From the NCBI GenBank assembly GCA_048498315.1, contig JBEHYF010000015.1, positions 1 to 55,440 of the forward strand: a DNA stretch of 55,440 nucleotides. Reading direction: 5' to 3'. Made by a program: the position numbers and the translations under genes. Numbering within the stretch: position 1 is the stretch's first letter; each line of letters begins with the position of its first letter. Shown piece after piece: positions 25,509-33,698 of the stretch. The stretch is from Actinoallomurus sp048498315 (GTDB lineage Bacteria > Actinomycetota > Actinomycetes > Streptosporangiales > Streptosporangiaceae). Under the pieces are notes generated by a model, which saw nothing but the letters and a program-made list of their open reading frames with translations, was not told the DNA's origin and made no database searches.

Positions 25509-26471
25509 ATGAAGAGCCCTCTGCTGAGCCTGCCCGGAGCCGTGGCCGCCGACCCGCCCGACGATGACGTCGCGGCGCACTACGGCGAGCCGTTCGCCGA
25601 GCAGCGCGCGCTGGCGTCGGGGGCGGCGTTCGTCGACCGGAGCAATCGCGGCGTCGTGCGCGTCGCCGGCGCCGACCGCCTGCGGTACCTGCACAGCATC
25701 ACCAGCCAGCACCTGGAGTCGCTGGCGCCGAACACGCCGGCCGAGGCGCTGCTGCTCAGCCCGCACGGGCACGTCGAGCACCACATGGCCCTCGTCGACG
25801 ACGGCGAGGCGGTGTGGGCGCACGTCGAGCCGGGCACGGCGTCGGAGCTGGTGCGGTTCCTCGACTCGATGCGCTTCATGATGCGCGTCGAGGTCACCGA
25901 CGAGTCCGCGGCGTACGCCGTCGTCACCCTGTCCGGCGCCGAGCCGCCGGAGGGCGCCCTCGCCACGACCGACGGCCTGATCGTGCCGCGCAAAGACCTC
26001 GAACGCGATTGGCACGCCCGCCCGGCCGGCCTGTGGGCGTACGAGGCGCTGCGGATCGCCGCGCACCGGCCGCGGCCGGGCATCGACACCGACCACCGCA
26101 CGATCCCGCACGAGACCGGCTGGATCGGCACCGCCGTCCACCTCGACAAGGGCTGCTACCGCGGCCAGGAGACGGTCGCCCGGGTGCAGAACCTCGGCCG
26201 CCCGCCGCGGCGCCTGGTGTTCCTGCACCTGGACGGCAGCGTCGACCGGCTGCCGGCGCGTGGCGCGCCGATCGAGGCCGGCGGCCGGACCGTCGGGTTC
26301 GTGGGCACGTCCGCCCGTCACCACGAGCTCGGGCCGATCGCGCTGGGCATGGTCAAGCGCAACGTGCCGGTCGATGCGCCGCTGCTCGCCGACGGCGTCG
26401 CCGCCGCGCAGGAGGTCGTCGTCTCTCCTGACACGGGCGCCAATGTCAAGATCGACCTACGGCGCCGGTGA
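25509..26471 (+). CDS. ygfZ: Folate-binding YgfZ/GcvT-like protein
   Basis: This 320-residue protein has the YgfZ signature KGCYRGQE (in VHLDKGCYRGQETVARVQNLG) and the GcvT-like fold including FVDRSNRGVVRVAGADRLRYLH near residue 40. YgfZ proteins bind tetrahydrofolate and help Fe-S cluster repair or assembly. The start at 25509 sits 10 bp after the Fur-family stop, so the two are likely cotranscribed. Length is normal for the family. Confidence 0.92.
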   Translation: MKSPLLSLPGAVAADPPDDDVAAHYGEPFAEQRALASGAAFVDRSNRGVVRVAGADRLRYLHSITSQHLESLAPNTPAEALLLSPHGHVEHHMALVDDGEAVWAHVEPGTASELVRFLDSMRFMMRVEVTDESAAYAVVTLSGAEPPEGALATTDGLIVPRKDLERDWHARPAGLWAYEALRIAAHRPRPGIDTDHRTIPHETGWIGTAVHLDKGCYRGQETVARVQNLGRPPRRLVFLHLDGSVDRLPARGAPIEAGGRTVGFVGTSARHHELGPIALGMVKRNVPVDAPLLADGVAAAQEVVVSPDTGANVKIDLRRR

Positions 26472-26561
26472 CACGGCAATCACCTGAAAACAAGATCATG
26501 ACGGGCGGCGCTCATGGCAAGGTTTTCTCCGTCGGATGGGGCGACGGCGAGGAATGACGAC

Positions 26562-27008
26562 ATGGGTCGACGGCGGCGACGGTGGCGCGAGCCCGGGTAC
26601 GTCTGGTGGATCGGATTCGTCCTGCTGCTCGGGGCCGCGCTGCTGCTGGGATCCTGGCGGCTCGCGCTGATCGCGCTGGCCGTGTGGTGCCTGTATGAGT
26701 TCTCGCTGATCCCGATCGTCTGCCGGGTCACGACCCGCGAGGGCTTCGCCTGCGGCGAGCCGGTCCGGGGGCGGCTGTACGCCTGCTCGCCCGCCCACCA
26801 GCGGGTGAAGAACGAGGCGCTGTGGGGCGCGGTCGGCCTGCGTAATCCGTTCCGCCGCGCCGCCACGACGGACTCCGAACGCGACACCGGCGTCGTCGTG
26901 TACTCCCCGCCGGTGCGCGCCCGGCTCGCCCAGAACGACCGGTACATGCTCACGCTGGCCGCGGTCGGTACGGTCGTGGCGGTGGTGGTCGCCATCGTGT
27001 CACTGTGA
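26562..27008 (+). CDS. Small multi-helix membrane protein of unknown function
   Basis: This 148-residue protein has a basic N-terminus (GRRRRRWREPGY), two close membrane helices at about 14-50 (VWWIGFVLLLGAALLLGSW, LALIALAVWCLYEF), a loop with three cysteines (VCRVTTREGFACGEP, RLYACSPAHQ), and a C-terminal helix (LTLAAVGTVVAVVVAIVSL). I chose 26562 because GAGGA stands 8 nt upstream; ATG 26514 in the same frame would add 16 residues. The loop cysteines may bind metal. The family is not recognised. Confidence 0.6.
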   Translation: MGRRRRRWREPGYVWWIGFVLLLGAALLLGSWRLALIALAVWCLYEFSLIPIVCRVTTREGFACGEPVRGRLYACSPAHQRVKNEALWGAVGLRNPFRRAATTDSERDTGVVVYSPPVRARLAQNDRYMLTLAAVGTVVAVVVAIVSL

Positions 27009-27089
27009 GCCCGCGAGCCCGCGACGGGCGTCCGGGCCGATGCGCGGTCGCGCCGATGCCCACCCCGGCCGTGGCGCGGGCGCGGCCGC

Positions 27090-27533
27090 TCAGACCTCCA
27101 GGATCAGGGTGACCGGCCCGTCGTTGACCAGCGCGACCTTCATGTCGGCGCCGAAGACGCCGGTCTCGACGCGGGCGCCGAGCCGGCGCAACTCCGCCAC
27201 CACCTCGTCCACGAGCGGCTCGGCCACCGGCCCGGGTGCGGCCGCGATCCAGGACGGGCGGCGTCCCTTGCGCGTGTCGCCGTAGAGCGTGAACTGGCTG
27301 ATCACCAGCAGCGGCGCGCCCAGGTCGGAGCAGGACGCCTCGGCGGCGTCCGGCTCGCCGCCGTCGAACACCCGCAGCCCCCACAGCTTCGCCGCCAGCC
27401 GCCGCGCCTTGGCCGCGTCGTCGTCGTGGGTGACCCCGACGAGGGCCAGCAGGCCCGGCTCGCCGATCGCCCCCACCACGCGCCCGCCGACGGACACGCT
27501 CGCCTCACTCACCCGCTGGACAACCGCTCGCAC
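27090..27533 (-). CDS. dtd: D-aminoacyl-tRNA deacylase
   Basis: This 147-residue DTD protein begins VRAVVQRVSEASVSV and has the active-site motif SQFTLYGDTRKGRRPSW and the second signature NDGPVTLILEV. The enzyme hydrolyses D-amino acids and mischarged Gly from tRNA in the cytosol. I start at the GTG at 27533, where the family begins; the frame stays open upstream but that part is not homologous. It diverges from the BKACE gene across 80 bp. Confidence 0.93.
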   Translation of the reverse strand: MRAVVQRVSEASVSVGGRVVGAIGEPGLLALVGVTHDDDAAKARRLAAKLWGLRVFDGGEPDAAEASCSDLGAPLLVISQFTLYGDTRKGRRPSWIAAAPGPVAEPLVDEVVAELRRLGARVETGVFGADMKVALVNDGPVTLILEV

Positions 27534-27613
27534 GACACCGCATTGTGTCGCATCGGCAATGTGGCCATAGATCTTCTCGCCAAACCGGGCATGGACTTGA
27601 AACCATGTTGTCC

Positions 27614-28438
27614 ATGGACAGCACACTGATAACGATTGCGCCGACGGGTGCGGAGGCCGACAAGGCGCGCACGCCCGCGCTGCCGGTCACCCTCGACGAG
27701 CTCGTGCGGACGGCGAAGGAATGCCAGGCCGCCGGCGCGGCCGTCATCCACGTCCACATCCGCGACGACGACGCCCGGCCGACGCTCGACCTGCCGCGCC
27801 TGCGCGACACGGTCGCCGCGCTCCGCGAGGGCACCGACCTCATCGTGCAACTGTCCACCGGCGGCGCGGTCACCGACCCGTACGAGGACCGGCTGCGCGT
27901 GCTCGACGCCGCGCCGGACGCCTGCTCGCTCACCTGCGGCACGGTCAACTTCGGCGACGAGGTGTTCATGAACCCCTGGCCGTTCATGACCGAGCTGTAC
28001 CGGCGCACCCAGGAGCTCGGGGTCGTGCCGGAGTTCGAGCTGTTCGACCTGGGCCACATCGCGGCGCTGCACCGGCTGCTCGCCGAGTACGGCCCGCCGT
28101 ACGGCGGCCGGGTGCACTGCGACCTGGTGATGGGGGTGCCCGGCGGCATGCCCGGCGACGCGCGCACGCTGGTCGCCGCCGTCGCGGCGCTGCCGGAGGG
28201 CGCGACGTGGTCGGCGACCGGCATCGGCCGCACCACCCTGCCGGTCATGTACGCGGCGCTGGCGGCCGGGGGGCACCTGCGGGTCGGCATGGAGGATACG
28301 CTGACGTTCGCCAAGGGCCGCCCGGTCACGGGCAACGCCGAACTGGTCGAACGCGCGGCCACCCTGGCCAGGATCGCCCAGCGCGACCCCATGACGCCGG
28401 ACGAGGCGCGGTCGTTCCTGGGCGTCAAGGTCCGCTGA
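27614..28438 (+). CDS. BKACE-family (beta-keto acid cleavage) enzyme
   Basis: This 274-residue TIM-barrel of the 3-keto-5-aminohexanoate cleavage family has the metal-ligand segment AAVIHVHIRDDDARPTLD, LIVQLSTGG, FELFDLGHI and the C-terminal GHLRVGMEDTLTFAKG. BKACE enzymes condense a beta-keto acid with acetyl-CoA; the substrate here cannot be inferred. ATG 27614 is preferred over ATG 27605. There is no clear ribosome site at either. The asparaginase gene follows 108 bp later. Confidence 0.85.
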   Translation: MDSTLITIAPTGAEADKARTPALPVTLDELVRTAKECQAAGAAVIHVHIRDDDARPTLDLPRLRDTVAALREGTDLIVQLSTGGAVTDPYEDRLRVLDAAPDACSLTCGTVNFGDEVFMNPWPFMTELYRRTQELGVVPEFELFDLGHIAALHRLLAEYGPPYGGRVHCDLVMGVPGGMPGDARTLVAAVAALPEGATWSATGIGRTTLPVMYAALAAGGHLRVGMEDTLTFAKGRPVTGNAELVERAATLARIAQRDPMTPDEARSFLGVKVR

Positions 28439-28546
28439 AGGCCGCCCGGCGGGGCGTCCGGGGCGGACGCTCGGTCGGCGGCGCCCGGTCGACGACCGCC
28501 GCCGAGGCCGTCGACCTCAGGACCGCCGACCTTCAAGAGGGAGAAG

Positions 28547-29479
28547 ATGCATCCCGTACTCGTCGAGGTGGAACGTTCCGGATTCGTGGAGTCGCGGCAC
28601 CGCGGCTCGGTGGCCGCGCTGGCCGCCGACGGCGCGCCGGCGCTGCGCGCCGGCTCCCCGGACGACCCGGTTTTCCCGCGCTCGGCCAACAAGCCGATGC
28701 AGGCGGTGGCGATGCTCCGCGCGGGCCTGACGCTCGACGGCGAGCTGCTCGCGCTCGCGTCGGCCAGCCACTCCGGCGAGGACTTCCACGTGGAGGGCGT
28801 GCACAAGATCCTCGCCGGGGCGGGGCTGAGCGCCGCCGACCTGCGCTGCCCCGCGCAGTGGCCGTTCGACCTCGACGTGGCCGTCCGCAGCGAGCGGTCC
28901 CAAGTCCGGATGAACTGCTCCGGCAAGCACGCGGCCATGCTCGCCACCTGCGTCGTGAACGGCTGGCCCACGGAGACGTACCTGGCCCCGGAGCATCCGC
29001 TGCAGCGGGCGGTCCGCGCGACCGTCGAGGAGCTGACCGGCGAGGCCGTTGCGGCCACCGGCGTCGACGGGTGCGGCGCGCCGCTGTTCGCCGTCTCGCT
29101 GACCGGGGTGGCGCGGGCGTTCCGCGCGCTCGTCACCGCGGCGCCGGGCACGCCTGAGCGGCGCCTGGCCGACGCGATGCGCGCGCACCCGGAGTGGACC
29201 TCCGGCACCCGCCGCGAGGAGTACCGGCTCATGGCCGCGGTGCCGGGCCTGCTGGTCAAGTGCGGCGCGGAGGGCGTCGACGCGTTCGCGCTCGCCGACG
29301 GCCGGGCCGGCGCGATCAAGATCGACGACGGCGCGATGCGGGCCCGCACGCCGGTCACCGTCGCGACGCTGCGCGCGCTGGGAGCCGACGTACCGGACGA
29401 GCTGGCGACCGTGCCGGTGTACGGCGGCGAAATGATCGTTGGTGAAATCCGCGCTGTGAATCTTCCGCTCGCGAGGTAA
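28547..29479 (+). CDS. Asparaginase, AnsA/asparaginase II type
   Basis: This 310-residue protein of the Rhizobium-type asparaginase family (serine beta-lactamase-like fold) has RSANKPMQAVAML with the Ser-x-x-Lys catalytic pair, SHSGEDFHVEGV, NCSGKHAAML and GVDGCGAPLFA. It hydrolyses asparagine to aspartate and ammonia in the cytosol. The ATG follows AGAGGGAG. A long hairpin just after the stop (29491-29531) suggests the transcript ends here. Confidence 0.9.
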   Translation: MHPVLVEVERSGFVESRHRGSVAALAADGAPALRAGSPDDPVFPRSANKPMQAVAMLRAGLTLDGELLALASASHSGEDFHVEGVHKILAGAGLSAADLRCPAQWPFDLDVAVRSERSQVRMNCSGKHAAMLATCVVNGWPTETYLAPEHPLQRAVRATVEELTGEAVAATGVDGCGAPLFAVSLTGVARAFRALVTAAPGTPERRLADAMRAHPEWTSGTRREEYRLMAAVPGLLVKCGAEGVDAFALADGRAGAIKIDDGAMRARTPVTVATLRALGADVPDELATVPVYGGEMIVGEIRAVNLPLAR

Positions 29480-29490
29480 TCTCTGTTCTG

Positions 29491-29531
29491 GGCCGAGAGG
29501 CGACAACGGGCGATGCCCGCCACGCTCGGCC
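29491..29531 (+). terminator. Multi-part hairpin after the asparaginase gene
   Basis: GGCCGAG (29491-29497) pairs with CTCGGCC (29525-29531), with inner GGC/GCC and GGGC-GAT-GCCC stems. It begins 12 bp after the TAA stop. There is no U-tract. Confidence 0.55.
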
Positions 29532-29639
29532 TCCCTGATCGATGACCACAAGGGCGCCTCCCGAACACAGGCGAGCTGTTCGACGACCCCGGGCGAAACG
29601 GCTCTTGACGACCCGGGTTCTGGTGGCCGATAGCACCGC

Positions 29640-29842
29640 ACCGGCACGTGGGGCGAAGTAGTCGTCGAGCGTCGCTGCGATCTCGCGGGTGAACGGCCCG
29701 GTCGGTCCCCACAGTGCGGCGATGGCTCCTTGACGTCCAGAACTTCCGCTTCATCGGACACCAAGGCCAGCTCAACGCATTGCCCGTAGTTGTCGTTGCT
29801 ACGCCGACTCTTGCGCCAGGCTACGGCAGAGAGATCGATCAC
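29640..29842 (-). pseudogene. DUF397 protein, frameshifted after about 39 codons
   Basis: The frame begins with GTG at 29842 overlapping the TGA of the upstream XRE regulator by 4 nt, the normal coupling of this pair. It reads a good DUF397 N-terminus (AVAWRKSRRSNDNYGQCVEL to VLDVKEP). After that the zero frame turns into Arg/Pro-rich noise with no stop for over 400 codons, antisense to the asparaginase gene. In the +2 frame a natural-looking stretch follows (ALWGPTGPFTREIAATLDDY). The C-terminal DUF397 signature is missing in all frames. It is probably a damaged gene; the exact right end is not defined. The non-coding gap 29480-29640 holds only the terminator. Confidence 0.6.
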
Positions 29843-30654
29843 AGGGACTCCCGGATCTCCTTAATCAGCTCCGCCGACTGAGCGGCGGACAAAGCAGCGC
29901 TTCTGATCAGATCATAGGTTTCCATGAGTTCGGCCACCATCTCCGGCCTGTCGATGAACCGCCCCGCGTTGGGGCCCTCGACGTAGGCGACGTCGGGACC
30001 TTCGGCGAACGACATGATCGTGAATGGACTCACAAGCCCGGCATACGCTGGTGTCGCCATCGCGACGATCTGAACGACGACGTTCGGACGTCGCGCCAGC
30101 TCCTCAAGTCGCATGAGCTGTTCCACGAACGACTTCGGCCCCCCGATGGGTCTCCGGATCGCCGCCTCATCGGAAACGAGCCAGATTCGGGGAGGATCCT
30201 TCCGGTCGAGGATCTCCTGCCGCCGAAGCCGCTGCGCGACCATCTCATCGACGTTGCTGGCATAAGGCCCGGTCTCGGCCTTCGCCCGGATGTAGTCCTC
30301 CGTCTGGAAGAGACCAGTAATCAGGCATGGCTCGTAGATTCGGATCGTTCGGGCCGTTGCCTCGCTCTCGGCGAGACTTCGAGCAGGAGCCGGGATGCGC
30401 TCCTTGCGCACGAGCGGCGCGTGGTCCCGGAAATAGGTCTCCGTGCCGAACGTCTGGTCGAGCAGTTCGCCCGTACGGTCGTCGGGCCCGGACCTACCCA
30501 GCTCAAGGCTGGATACCGCGTCGCCGGAGAGCGCGATCTTCCTGCCCAGCTCCGCCTGCGTCCAGCCGCACTGTTCCCTCAATGTCCTGATTTTCCAGCC
30601 GTAGAAGGCGGTCAGCGACTCGTTCGGGTCGATGGGCTTTGGGGGGCGTCCCAT
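29839..30654 (-). CDS. XRE-type regulator with DUF5753 sensor domain
   Basis: This 271-residue protein has an N-terminal HTH (LREQCGWTQAELGRKIALSG, SSLELGRSGPD), then the DUF5753 domain (YEPCLITGLFQTEDYIRA, RRQEILDRKDPPRIWLVSDEAAI, VQIVAM). Such regulators are numerous in actinomycetes and pair with small DUF397 proteins and RsbW-like ATPases. Both partners are present: a damaged DUF397 downstream and an ATPase divergent upstream. It probably binds in the 112-bp intergenic region. Confidence 0.9.
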   Translation of the reverse strand: MGRPPKPIDPNESLTAFYGWKIRTLREQCGWTQAELGRKIALSGDAVSSLELGRSGPDDRTGELLDQTFGTETYFRDHAPLVRKERIPAPARSLAESEATARTIRIYEPCLITGLFQTEDYIRAKAETGPYASNVDEMVAQRLRRQEILDRKDPPRIWLVSDEAAIRRPIGGPKSFVEQLMRLEELARRPNVVVQIVAMATPAYAGLVSPFTIMSFAEGPDVAYVEGPNAGRFIDRPEMVAELMETYDLIRSAALSAAQSAELIKEIRESL

Positions 30655-30766
30655 GGGCGGTCCTGATTTCCGCGAGCTTCGGAACGTCGGAAAAACGCTA
30701 TGGACCAGCCTAACTACACCGGGTCACCGTAGGGGAACTCTCCGAATACATCGATGGGAGCATCCC

Positions 30767-31207
30767 GTGAGCCCGTTTCCGATGGACATCCCGGCCCGCA
30801 GCCGGTACCGATCCGCCTTTCTGGCGTGCGACCGCACCGCCCCACGCACAGCACGTGCGTTGGCTGTCGCTGCCGTCGAAGCCTGGGGTCTGCCCGACGT
30901 CCGGGACAACGTCGAACTGGTGGTCTCCGAACTCGTCACCAACGCCTTGCGACTCGGGAGCCGTATCGCCTTCCTCATCGTCCTTCGATCCGGAACCGAC
31001 CAGATCGAGGTGGCCGTATGGGACGACGGACCCGGCGTCCCGGAGCCGAGGCCGCAATGCCCGGACGCCGAATCCGGCCGCGGCCTGTTCATCGTGGCCG
31101 CACGGTCCACCGCCTGGGGATGCCGGCCGGCCAGAGACGGCGTCGGCAAGATCACTTGGGCAACGCTCGGCCCGAAGCCACGCGAGGGCCACGATGCGGC
31201 AACCTGA
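30767..31207 (+). CDS. RsbW/SpoIIAB-like ATP-binding protein (anti-sigma type)
   Basis: This 146-residue HATPase domain has the N-box ELVVSELVTNALRLGS, G1 VWDDGPGVPEP and G2 ESGRGLFIVAARSTAWG. Proteins of this class bind ATP and inhibit or phosphorylate sigma-control partners. I use the GTG at 30767 because GGGAG precedes it by 7 nt; ATG 30632 would overlap the divergent XRE gene. The next small gene overlaps its 3' end by 14 nt. Confidence 0.85.
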   Translation: MSPFPMDIPARSRYRSAFLACDRTAPRTARALAVAAVEAWGLPDVRDNVELVVSELVTNALRLGSRIAFLIVLRSGTDQIEVAVWDDGPGVPEPRPQCPDAESGRGLFIVAARSTAWGCRPARDGVGKITWATLGPKPREGHDAAT

Positions 31208-31403
31208 GCGGGTCGTCGCGACCCTGTCCGCGAGGCATCCGGAGTGGGCGGTGTTCTTCGGCCGCTACAGCCGCGAGCTGGTGGCCTTCCCCACATGGAT
31301 CGACTACGCCCACACCGGAATCGTCACCGCCCGAAGCCCGGACCAGCTCGAAACCGCCATGGCCTGCGTCGAAGCCGCATCCGGCCGCCGTATCCGCCCA
31401 TAG
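31194..31403 (+). CDS. Small protein translationally coupled to the ATPase
   Basis: This 69-residue protein (MRQPERVVATLSARHPEW, then RELVAFPTWIDYAHTGIV and LETAMACVEAASGRRIRP) has aromatic and charged residues evenly spread, so it looks like a real folded domain. It starts inside the ATPase gene and has no ribosome site of its own. Small unknown proteins of this kind often accompany XRE/ATPase pairs. The function is unknown. Confidence 0.6.
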   Translation: MRQPERVVATLSARHPEWAVFFGRYSRELVAFPTWIDYAHTGIVTARSPDQLETAMACVEAASGRRIRP

Positions 31404-31875
31404 TGGGGTGTCCATGGACGTTCGCCGGGTCGGCGGCGGGCGGCCGGGGCCACCCCGTCGGCCAGGCCGGCCGGGCCGGCCGGGCCACTCCATCAGACCG
31501 GCCGGGCGGTGTCCGGTGCGCTTGTTCCCTCAGCAGGAACAAGTTCCGGCTGAGGGAACAAGCTCGGTGACACCCCCGGGGCGCGGCCCGGCTCCGGATC
31601 GCATCCGCTCACCCGATGCGCTCACCCGATGCGCTCACACCGGCAACCCGTGGCAGGAGAATTTCCTCCGGCCGGATCCGTCCGCAGCCGAGACCGGGAC
31701 CCACAGGCCCCGCCGTCACCGAAGCCGCCCGGCGTGCCACCGGCCCGGCGAACATTCCCGGCCACCGCACTGCTGCGGTGACCACGGTGTCGCGGACCCC
31801 AAACCGGCCTGTCACCACACCCGGTGAACGTTTGTGGTCACCGCGCTGGCTTACAGCCCCGGCGGCGCGCGGCGG
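31404..31875. other. Convergent intergenic region
   Basis: There is no credible gene in these 472 bp. The notable element is the nested palindrome at 31520-31563. A 13-bp direct repeat CGCTCACCCGATG occurs twice near 31607-31632, and GGTGACCAC/GTGGTCACC inverted copies lie near 31774 and 31834. Confidence 0.5.
31520..31563. terminator. 44-bp nested palindrome, probable bidirectional terminator
   Basis: GCTTGTTCCCTCAGC (31520-31534) and GCTGAGGGAACAAGC (31549-31563) are perfect 15-bp arms. The 14-nt centre contains GGAAC-AA-GTTCC (31536-31547). It lies between convergent genes, which favours termination of both transcripts, but a protein-binding site or mobile repeat is possible. Confidence 0.55.
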
Positions 31876-33531
31876 TCAGGTGAGGCTGCGGAACTGGCGG
31901 GAGGCCGAGATGGCGCCGGAGGTGGCGAGGGTGAACGTGCGCATCGACTCGGCGAAGGCGGACAGGTCCCACTCGGCCGGGCCCTCGTACCAGTAGAGGT
32001 TGTCCGACGGGCCCGTGCTGTTCGCGCCGACGTCGGCGACGGTCTGCGCCCAGCGGGCCACGACGTCGAACACCACCGCGTACGGGAGGTACCGCGAGAA
32101 GACGGCCACCCGCTGGTCGGCGGGGGCGTCGGGCGCCTCGCCGCGGAACAGGTGCGCGCGGAACCCGAGCGTGTGCGCGAGCGCCGTCGCGCCGCGCGCG
32201 GTCTTGGCCGGCATGTACTGGCCGCCGACGGCCAGCGCCGCACCCGCGATGATCATCGCGAGCCCGATCAGCGCGAGGTTCGTGTACAGGGCGAGCACGA
32301 GCGTACCGGCGACGCCGAGACCGGCCAGCACCATGCCGGCGGTGGTCCAGCGGGTGCGCTCGGAGTCGGGCCGCCGGGCGAACCAGCCGAGCCGGACGAC
32401 GTCCTCGTACAGCGCGGCGCGCACCGCCGCGAGCTGCTGGGCGAACGTGCCGTCCAGCTCCGACAGCCGGACCGCGTCGCGCCCGGCGAACAGCGCGTCG
32501 TACAGGAGACGCTCGTAGTGCAGCAGCTCGTCGCCCGGCCGGTCGAGGCGGCGCAGCCGCCAGTCGACCCGCCCGTACGCCTCTCGCGGCAGCTCCTCGA
32601 TGAGCAGGTGGCCGCGGACGGCGAGGTCGACGATGGTCGCGGTGACGTCGATTACGTCGGCCTGCTCGTCGATGAGGGTGCCGATCTGGCCGGGCCGCAC
32701 GCCGTCGGGCGGGGCGAACCCGGCGTCGCCGATCGGCGCGTGGTCGCCCTCGGCCGCCTTCCGGTTGACGATCCGGGCGTCGCGGCCGCGGGTGTAGTAC
32801 AGCGCCGCGACGCCGCCCAGTAGCAGCACGAGCAGTGCGAGCAGCGCGCCGCCGGTGACCGCGTTGACGGTGAACGCGGTGGCGAGGGTGTGCCGCTGCA
32901 CGAGGATCGGCCGGCCGCGGGTGGTGCCGGGCGGGTAGCCGATGACGATGGTGAGGTACTCGCCGGCCTGGAGGTCCTGCTGGCGGAACACGGCCTGCGT
33001 GTGCGTGTGGTTCGTGTAGAACTGCGTGCACCCGACGGTGCTGCCCAGCTCGCCGGCGAAGCAGTTGATGCTCTGCACGGTCGCGCCGGAGCCGACCGTC
33101 ACCCGGGTCTGCGCGACGGTTTCGCGCCAGCCGCCGGCGGCGGTCCAGTTCAGCTCGTCGCGGTTCGCCATGGGCGTGAGGGCGCCCTTCACCGTGTAGG
33201 TGAGGCGGGCGGTGTGCCGGCCGGGCCCGCCCCCGGCGAGACGTACGACGGCGTGGTCGCCCTCGTCCTGGAGGGTGCCGCCGCGCAGGTCGCCGATCGC
33301 GAAGCGGCGGTCGGTCCGGTCGTCGACGTGCGTGCGGGTGACGAAGACGCGCTGCGCGGCGTCGCCGGTGAAGGTGACGGTCTCGGTCGCCTTGAGCGTG
33401 CCGTCGGGCGCGAGGGTCAGCGCGAGGTCGTCCTTCAGCACCTGCGAGGAGCTCGCCGATGCCGGGAACGCGCAGGTGAGCAGCGCCGCGATGACCGCCG
33501 GGACGATCAGCGGTCGCGTTCGGACCAGCAT
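31876..33531 (-). CDS. DUF2207-family membrane protein
   Basis: This 551-residue protein has a signal peptide (PLIVPAVIAALLTCAFPASA), an extracytoplasmic beta-rich domain (LTLAPDGTLKATETVTFTGD; CFAGELGSTVGC), a membrane helix near 225-246, a cytosolic segment with IDVTATIVDLAVRGHLLIEEL, a further pair of helices near 395-440, and a C-terminal Gly/Ser-rich end with WYEGPAEWDLSAF. This is the DUF2207 plan; its function is unknown. It diverges from the first zinc metallopeptidase gene across 167 bp. Confidence 0.85.
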   Translation of the reverse strand: MLVRTRPLIVPAVIAALLTCAFPASASSSQVLKDDLALTLAPDGTLKATETVTFTGDAAQRVFVTRTHVDDRTDRRFAIGDLRGGTLQDEGDHAVVRLAGGGPGRHTARLTYTVKGALTPMANRDELNWTAAGGWRETVAQTRVTVGSGATVQSINCFAGELGSTVGCTQFYTNHTHTQAVFRQQDLQAGEYLTIVIGYPPGTTRGRPILVQRHTLATAFTVNAVTGGALLALLVLLLGGVAALYYTRGRDARIVNRKAAEGDHAPIGDAGFAPPDGVRPGQIGTLIDEQADVIDVTATIVDLAVRGHLLIEELPREAYGRVDWRLRRLDRPGDELLHYERLLYDALFAGRDAVRLSELDGTFAQQLAAVRAALYEDVVRLGWFARRPDSERTRWTTAGMVLAGLGVAGTLVLALYTNLALIGLAMIIAGAALAVGGQYMPAKTARGATALAHTLGFRAHLFRGEAPDAPADQRVAVFSRYLPYAVVFDVVARWAQTVADVGANSTGPSDNLYWYEGPAEWDLSAFAESMRTFTLATSGAISASRQFRSLT

Positions 33532-33698
33532 GAGCGCACAGCGTACCGGTGAACCGCCCGCCGGACATGGGCCAACAGATGTAGCGGTTTCGCGTGATCC
33601 AAAGCCATGAGCGGTTTTTCCGTCTTATGCCATGATTCTGGTCGCGGTCCCTCCCCGCGCGGAGCCGGTACCGCGCCCAGGGGGAGGAACGCGACGCA

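Noticed and set aside
30754..31827. 357-codon plus-strand frame covering the ATPase gene
   Set aside because: Shadow of the ATPase and small coupled gene; crosses the palindrome and convergent gap.
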